From Mytilisepta virgata (lineage: Eukaryota; Mollusca; Bivalvia; Mytilida; Mytilidae), in assembly GCA_028015205.1 (NCBI GenBank), contig CM051518.1, positions 29,354,001 to 29,418,000 on the forward strand: a DNA stretch of 64,000 nt, given 5' to 3'. The position numbers and the translations under genes were made by a program. Within the stretch, counting starts at the first letter, position 1. Each line of letters starts with the position of its first letter. Below the pieces are notes generated by a model. That model saw only the letters and a program-made list of their open reading frames with translations. It searched no databases and had not been told where the DNA came from. Below are positions 58,342 through 64,000 of this stretch, one piece after another.

Positions 58342-58566
58342 TTTCTACAAAACTTTCACCTGATTTTAAATAATTTTATCAACGACGAAACCTTTTTCAA
58401 ACTTTATGTCGAAGAAGACCCTGTAACGTTTTGGCACAGAGGATGCGTAATCATAAAACACGACGAAGATATTAATGAAAATGGAAACGCATGTAAATAC
58501 TACCCCCTACCGATATTGACAACTGTCGGGACACCTCAGTTCGTAAAATGGCCTTTTCGCATTTGA
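58342..58566 (+). CDS. Candidate terminal exon, unidentified protein
   Basis: After an acceptor-like TTTTGTTACACTCAG, a 74-codon frame runs to TGA at 58564-58566. It contains INDETFFKLYVEEDPVTFWH, GCVIIKHDEDINENGNACKY and TVGTPQFVKWPF. The mixture of aromatic, acidic and Cys residues and the raised GC content over 58380-58560 look coding, unlike the surroundings. There is no ATG in frame, so earlier exons are needed. A possible AATAAA is at 58752. No family is recognised; a pseudogene fragment or transposon protein is equally possible. Confidence 0.35.
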   Translation, partial: FLQNFHLILNNFINDETFFKLYVEEDPVTFWHRGCVIIKHDEDINENGNACKYYPLPILTTVGTPQFVKWPFRI

Positions 58567-59300
58567 AAGTCTAAAAGTTACAATTATTATAGACAATATT
58601 TTGTTGGTTACTAGTGATTAACTTTATTGAGTCGTCCAAGAAAACATAAAAATTGTAAAGTTGTTTATAAAGGTTATACATGTATACCTCACAAATGATT
58701 TTGAATGGGGAATTTCCAATAGTAAAATTAATGCACTAGAAAATTTGAAAAAATAAAAAATTTGAAATTATCAACTCTTTCCTTAAATTTGTAAAACTAT
58801 TATCTTACATATTTATAATGCATTTTATGCAGATATCATATAACACCGGGTTGAAATACTTAATTTTATAAAGTCTCATAGGAAGAGTTATATCCCTTTT
58901 ACATTGAAAATTCCATAGGTGGATTTTTTTTTGGTTTCTCTGGAAGACAAGATTGAATAAAATTAGGTAAGTTTAATTGTTTCAGTTACGACTTTGCTTA
59001 TTGCATCTTTCACCCAAGTGACTCGACTATTCACATTGATTAAGGTATTCAAATTTTGAAAAATCCATTTTAGGAACTGAAGTGTCCAGACAGTAGTATT
59101 CTTGTAGAGTACCGATATACTGCACGGATTCCTGAAGAATCAACAGTATAGTAAATTGATGTCTAGATAATTGGTTGTTGATTTGATCAGTTTTCCTGTA
59201 CATTCTCGTTATGTTGTACACATTAGCATCTTGTTTATTATCCACATTTGCTAATGATGTTTACATTGGAACAACAATATAATTTGTAAATAATACAATT
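58567..59300. other. Possible 3' flank and spacer
   Basis: AT-rich. A 72-codon minus-strand frame (59027-59245) with no recognisable motif is not called. Confidence 0.3.
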
Positions 59301-59640
59301 CTTTGATACCAATTTTGATGCACAAGATGTGCACATTTCGTCGATTTACGACTCACCAGTTGTGCTTAAGGCCTCAAATGTTAAAAAAAAAACAAACAAA
59401 CAAATCGTTGAAGAGCAAATTCAAAAATGCCAAATTGACCAAAAGGTGTAAATTCAAAACCATCTAAGGACATAGCTCTGCATGAGGTAGATACTCCTGG
59501 CTTTTAAACAATTTTATAATTTGGAACAGTAAATTTTAAGTATCGAACTACTAGCAACTGAGCTGGGTATATACCCTCGGAGACTTGGATCCCATCGGCA
59601 GTGAAATTAACTCATTGGTAAAATATTACATTGATACCAT
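59301..59640 (+). repeat. Dispersed repeat (GATACCAATTTTGATGCA family), copy 1
   Basis: It starts TCTTTGATACCAATTTTGAT, then GTGCACATTTCGTCGATTTA, TTAAGGCCTCAAATG and, further on, GACTTGGATCCCATCGGCAG. The first ~130 bases align with 62150-62290 and the first ~20 with 26487. Confidence 0.6.
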
Positions 59641-60847
59641 CGCTTGTCGTTTTTTGTTTTTTGTAAAACGAATTGTTTAAAATACACGGATATGTGTAAA
59701 AAGAATTTGAGAGCAATCAAGGCTCGAGTATCGATAATGTCAACAATTAGGACATTCTTGACCTTTATTGGTATAGCGAAAATGATGGTGTTTAAAGTAA
59801 AACCGTTTTGTTTTGTTGTTCATTGCAATGAGAATCATTTTAATCCATGTATATTTCTCAATGTAGTTGATCGTGCAAACAGTCTTGAATATTAATCTTA
59901 TCAATAAATCGGTGTGGAATATATGTTATCTCGATTTAAACTATTTTCCACCGATTTGTCGATATGGAAGATTGACATCATAAACAACTTCAAAATCAAT
60001 GTCGGTTCATTTATCGTCTGTTGTTCTCTAGAATTTCAAATTATAGTCTAATTTGAATCAGGTGCGCCTTTGTAAAATATCTTAAAGCAAAATAATGACG
60101 AATCACCTTCTTTACCTTACGTAAATATTATAAAAACTATCATATTTTGAAAGATATTGGTCATAATGTAAACAGTATGGAAATGTTTAAAGAGGAAAAC
60201 CAACAGTCAGCGCGTAAATACCTGTAGCAGTTCAAGGAATCTATGTACAGAGTTCTTCCAAACTTCACATAGAATATTTAATATGGTAACATTAAATTCC
60301 TACGAATCGAAAATATCGTTATAAACTTGATTAGACGAATATTTCTTAAGATATTAAAGTATGAATTTCAGCAAAACATAGCAAAGTAATACGAGAGAGA
60401 CACATATAAATCAGATAGATGACAAACATACACCAAATTAATGAAAAGCCTTGTCCATGTATCCTTTGGTATAGAGATACATTTTGTTAACTTTTAATCT
60501 ACCGTAAAGATGTGTAAATTTAAGAATTTCTACTGACTCTTCATCGATCATGGTGAAGATATACTCTTTAGTCGTCTTGACGCTTATCTTAATTAACGAA
60601 AAAAGGTTAGATGTCGAATTGTTATAAATGTTCGTTTGTTAAGTCTGATGGTTTTACAGGTTCAATTGAATAGTAAGATACTAGATAAACTATCATTAAA
60701 TCTAGACATATATTTGTCTCTTTTCATTAAATCCAAATCTTTTGCACTTTTCTTGTAGAACTCACCAAGGAATGTCAGATACTAATTAACTATGTACAAA
60801 ACATGTACTACTATAAATTTCTGGATTGACCATCATCAGATACGCGT
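59641..60847. other. AT-rich region
   Basis: No supported gene. An 83-codon frame at 59644 shows no motif and begins inside the repeat edge. Confidence 0.35.
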
Positions 60848-61100
60848 GTGACCAAGACTTTGTTACGACAAAACAAGGGTAAACCAGAATCCAGGTATAC
60901 CAAATCTTTGTTACGACAAAGCCAGGGTAAACCAGAATCCAGGTATACCAAATCTTTGTTACGACAAAGCCAGGGTAAACCAGAATCCAGGTATACCAAA
61001 TCTTTGTTACGACAAAGCCAGGGTAAACCAGAATCCAGATATACATAAACTTTGTAGTCAGTTATCCAGGTATTGTTTCGACAAAACCAGGTTAGCCAGA
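60848..61100 (+). repeat. 48-bp minisatellite, about 4.5 units
   Basis: Unit CTTTGTTACGACAAAGCCAG plus GGTAAACCAGAATCCAGGTATACCAAAT (split here; 48 bases). The inner three units are identical, while the outer ones at 60848 and 61050-61100 are diverged. TTTGTTACGACAAA is itself an inverted repeat within each unit. Confidence 0.9.
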
Positions 61101-61675
61101 ATCCAGATAAGTTCAACTTTTCTAGAAGACTGAAACCATAAAGTTATTAGACTTCCAAAATATTTCTTTATCTATTTTTGCTTTTTATAATGAAAAATGT
61201 GTTAAAATTAAATAAATTCATCTTTTTGTTGGCCATCATTGTTTGAATTATTCACTTGTGAAAGATGGAGAAAGGCAAACAACTGGTAAAATTATAAATC
61301 AGAGAAAACGAAATAAGGAAAAAACAAATTTAAAGTATACAATTGGTATTTCATAAAGTCAGCTTAAAAGTTTACGTTACATAGTTAATATTAAGAGTTT
61401 TATAAATTGTTATAGTTTTCGAACTGCTTAGACAATGTCCTATAGGATTAAATAAGATCATATGCATAACTTCGAAAATAAATTTCATAGCACCATAAAA
61501 AGTCTAGAAAAGTAATGATCTAGTGCAAGACCATATCTATCAACAGGTTGTAATATAAAAAAATGTCTGACGGAAAATCATACGTGCAACATAGTACCAA
61601 ACAAGGTTAATGTTTAGTTTCGGAGTTTAGTGTGCCGTCCATTTTGCTGAACTAGTATACATTATTGTTTAGGGA
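61101..61675. other. AT-rich spacer
   Basis: Nothing supportable was found. Confidence 0.35.
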
Positions 61676-61805
61676 CCAGCCGAAGCCCGCCTCCGGGTGC
61701 GGGATTTTCTCGCTGCATTGAAGACCCATTAGTAGCCTTGAGCTGTTTTCTGCTCTTTGGTCGGGTTGTTGTCTCTTTGACACATTCCCCGTTTCCATTC
61801 TCTAT
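61676..61805 (+). repeat. Transposable-element 3' tail, copy 1
   Basis: CCGAAGCCCGCCTCCGGGTG (with a CCCGCCTCCGGGTGCGGG hairpin), then GAAGACCCATTAGTAGCC and TCGGGTTGTTGTCTCTTTGA. The final 45 bases (61761-61805) recur exactly at 62374-62418. Confidence 0.7.
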
Positions 61806-61984
61806 TCTAAATGTATCAACAATCCAAAAAGGGAGTAGATGTTCCTTCCGAAAAACACAAGATCCAAAGATTTAAAAATGATATCATAACTGTAGTCTCT
61901 TCTAATAAGAGAATATATGTTGGAATGCACATATATGTAACATCGCTTTGAAATGACATTCTGATTTTGAAACAAATATGAAGA

Positions 61985-62130
61985 ATTAAAGGAAAGGTAA
62001 CCATACCAATCAACGAACACCACAACTCTCTAGGAAAAAAAAACAATCCAAGATAGTCTAACTTGGTATTACTACTTTGTAGTGGTTTGCATTAAACCAG
62101 TTTTATGGGAACCAGTCTTTTCTCCTCATA
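61985..62130 (+). repeat. Dispersed repeat copy
   Basis: GGTAACCATACCAATCAACG, AAGATAGTCTAACTTGGTAT and TTAAACCAGTTTTATGGGAA match the family at 44475 and 46215. Confidence 0.6.
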
Positions 62131-62139
62131 TGTATAAAA

Positions 62140-62300
62140 TGAATATTCTGCAACGCCAAATTTGATGCATGCATGTGAACATTTCGACAAATTGTGATTT
62201 ATTAGCACTGCTCAAGGCTTTTAAAATGCCATAGCCGAAGAAAACTCCAAATTTTGTAGACCGCTTGACCAATAAAAATAACCGAAAATATAAAACGAAA
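62140..62300 (+). repeat. Dispersed repeat (GATACCAATTTTGATGCA family), copy 2
   Basis: ATTTGATGCATGCATGTGAA then ATTTCGACAAATTGTGATTT and GCTCAAGGCTTTTAAAATGC parallel 59313-59390. Confidence 0.5.
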
Positions 62301-62373
62301 CACCTTCAATCAAAATACTGGTATGCAAACGGTAAGAAGTTCAGAAGTAAATCTTGAACTAAGCAACAGTTGA

Positions 62374-62418
62374 TCGGGTTGTTGTCTCTTTGACACATTC
62401 CCCGTTTCCATTCTCTAT
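62374..62418 (+). repeat. Transposable-element 3' tail, copy 2 (45 bp)
   Basis: Exact copy of 61761-61805, without the upstream GC-rich portion. Confidence 0.85.
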
Positions 62419-62785
62419 CGTATTAGTCTGTATTACTGTAGCGAACGTTAAATAACAAATCGTCAAAGATTCGCTTTATATCTTATCAGATATTAGAACT
62501 TACAATCTCTCAAATTATCATGCTTTTCTGTAAGTATATTATTCGATATCCAGCTGGCATTTTATTCTAAAATAATAGAGGATGGCATTATACAATTAAT
62601 AGACTAAGCAACACTGTCTATACAATGGTCAATAATAGCTAATCATGTTATCTTAATGAAAAGAACATCTGAGAAAGACTTTGCGTATAAAGGAAATATT
62701 CTGTATTTACATACAACTCTGAATTATCGATAGGCAAGGGATGGACAACACGTAATGGTTTGAACTTTACAAATGTTTTATAAAC
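62419..62785. other. Unassigned spacer
   Basis: AT-rich, with no supported feature. Confidence 0.35.
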
Positions 62786-64000
62786 AAGAGGCTCACCAGA
62801 GCCTTATCGCTCACCTGGAGTCTGGTTTTCATTGGACAATTAATCAACTATTTGACCAAGTTTGTTGCAATTGGTTCAATTGATCAGGGTAAATTTGTTG
62901 AAGATTTATTTTTCATAAGGTTTAATGTTAAAATATGTTCCCTGATGGTGGTAGTCCTGGCAGGAAGTTGACAAAATTGACCGGGAATAAGGGTGAACCT
63001 TAAATAAATGTAACAGAACCCGACCTCAAATTACACAAACCAATAACTCCTAAATAGAATTTTGGATTCCCTTCAAAATTTCAGGATAGGTAGATATCAA
63101 CATGGCAAACATTTTTCAATTTATATTTCACTTCTATCTCAAATAGTTTTGGAGTTAAAGGCAAAAATGTTAAAATTTTAAAAATTTGACAAAAAAGGGC
63201 AATAACTCCTAAATGGGTTTTGGAATTTCCTTTAAAATTTCAGGGTATGTAGATCTCAACATGGCAAACATTTTTCAAATTTACATTTCACTTCTATCTC
63301 AAATAGTTTTGGAGATACATGACGAAAAATGTTAAATTTTGAAAATTTGACGAAAAAAGGGCAATAACTCCTAAATGGGTTTTGGGATTTCCTTTAAAAT
63401 TTCAGGGTATGTAGATCTCAACATGGCAAACATTTTTTAAATAGATTTCACTTCTATCTCTAATAGTTTTGGAGAAAAATGACGAAAAATGTTAAATTAT
63501 GAAAATTTGACTAAAAAAGGGCAATAACTCCTAAATGGGTTTTAGGATTTCCTTCAAAATTTCAGGTTAGGTAGATCTTGTCATGCTGATTAATTTTACT
63601 CCGTCAGATTTTTGATATCTGTAACGGTTTTTAAGTTATAAGCCAAAAACAACACATGCACCCCTATATTCTATTTTTAGTTACGACAGCCATGTTTTAT
63701 GTCAGATCAAAATAAATTGAGGATCGTTTGTAGAGGACATGTCATAGATCATTCCTATTAAGTTTCAAACCAATCGGCCCAGCGGTTTCAGAGGAGAAGA
63801 TTTTTGAATAAAAAAAATTTGAAAATTTGACAAAAAAAGGGCAACAACTCCTAAATGGGTTTTGGGATTTCCTTTAAAATTTCAGGGTAGGTAGATCTCA
63901 ACATGGCAAACATTTTTTAAATTTACATTTCACTTCTATCTCAAATAGTTTTGGAGATAAATGACGAAAAATGTTAAAATTTTGAAAATTTGACAAAAAG
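62785..64000 (-). mobile_element. Helentron/HINE-like element E5, cut by the window end
   Basis: Read on the minus strand the left edge is a 3' end: CCAGGTGAGCGATAA (62818-62804), a GGCTC/GAGCC hairpin (62803-62790) and CTCTTGTTTA. It matches E1 and E3 outside the hairpin. Tandem ~160-bp units occupy the rest, marked on the plus strand by GGCAATAACTCCTAAATGGG (63199, 63360, 63521, 63840). A non-repeated portion at 63580-63820 carries TTTCAGAGGAGAAGATTTTT. The 5' end lies beyond 64000. Confidence 0.72.

Noticed and set aside
59027..59245. 72-codon minus-strand frame
   Set aside because: No recognisable motif or supporting gene signals. Its length is within what chance allows in this window.

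Overview
The window looks like nuclear DNA from a marine bivalve, most likely a mussel (Mytilus-like). The evidence is AT-rich, repeat-saturated sequence; a split metazoan G-protein-coupled receptor gene; tRNA-derived SINEs; a DIRS-type tyrosine-recombinase retrotransposon; a Penelope-like reverse transcriptase; and several elements built as 'hairpin, GTCC/CGTC microsatellite, tandem 130-170 bp units' of the kind known from bivalve genomes. The species assignment is inference; no marker gene is present.

Only one gene can be named with confidence: a muscarinic-type acetylcholine receptor on the minus strand. Exon 1 (50947-49168) carries the extracellular N-terminus, TM1 to TM6 and a roughly 290-residue third intracellular loop. 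A 15.4-kb phase-1 intron follows, and exon 2 (33768-33596) carries TM7 and the C-tail, giving 650 residues. The intron holds a decayed DIRS element (38244-42800), several minisatellites, two hairpin/tandem-array elements and dispersed repeats. Residue 6.52, normally Asn in muscarinic receptors, is Gln here.

Layout. 1-12.1 kb: probable 3' part of an unidentified plus-strand gene (mini-exon 507-540, possible last exon 11729-11797 with a poly(A) signal at 12052), its intron filled by four hairpin/tandem elements, a SINE and a hAT remnant. 12.3-16.7 kb: a second copy of the 655-2912 element, split by a 5'-truncated Penelope-like element (12743-14250), plus a third, truncated copy. 16.7-33.5 kb: no firm gene; a 155-bp array, a PIF/Harbinger-type MITE, hairpins, a 75-bp minisatellite, a second SINE and a candidate terminal exon (32668-32909). 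33.6-50.9 kb: the receptor gene. 51-64 kb: mostly unassigned AT-rich DNA with retroelement 3' tails, minisatellites, one protein-like terminal-exon candidate (58342-58566) and a minus-oriented hairpin/tandem element running off the right end.

The most unusual theme is the set of nine or so elements with different internal tandem units but the same end logic: a 5' T-rich start and hairpin, a GTCC-type microsatellite, a tandem array, then a 3' motif that is the inverted repeat of the 5' motif, usually followed by a second small hairpin. This matches non-autonomous Helitron2/Helentron-like (HINE, DINE-1, pearl-like) architecture and gives clean, testable boundaries.
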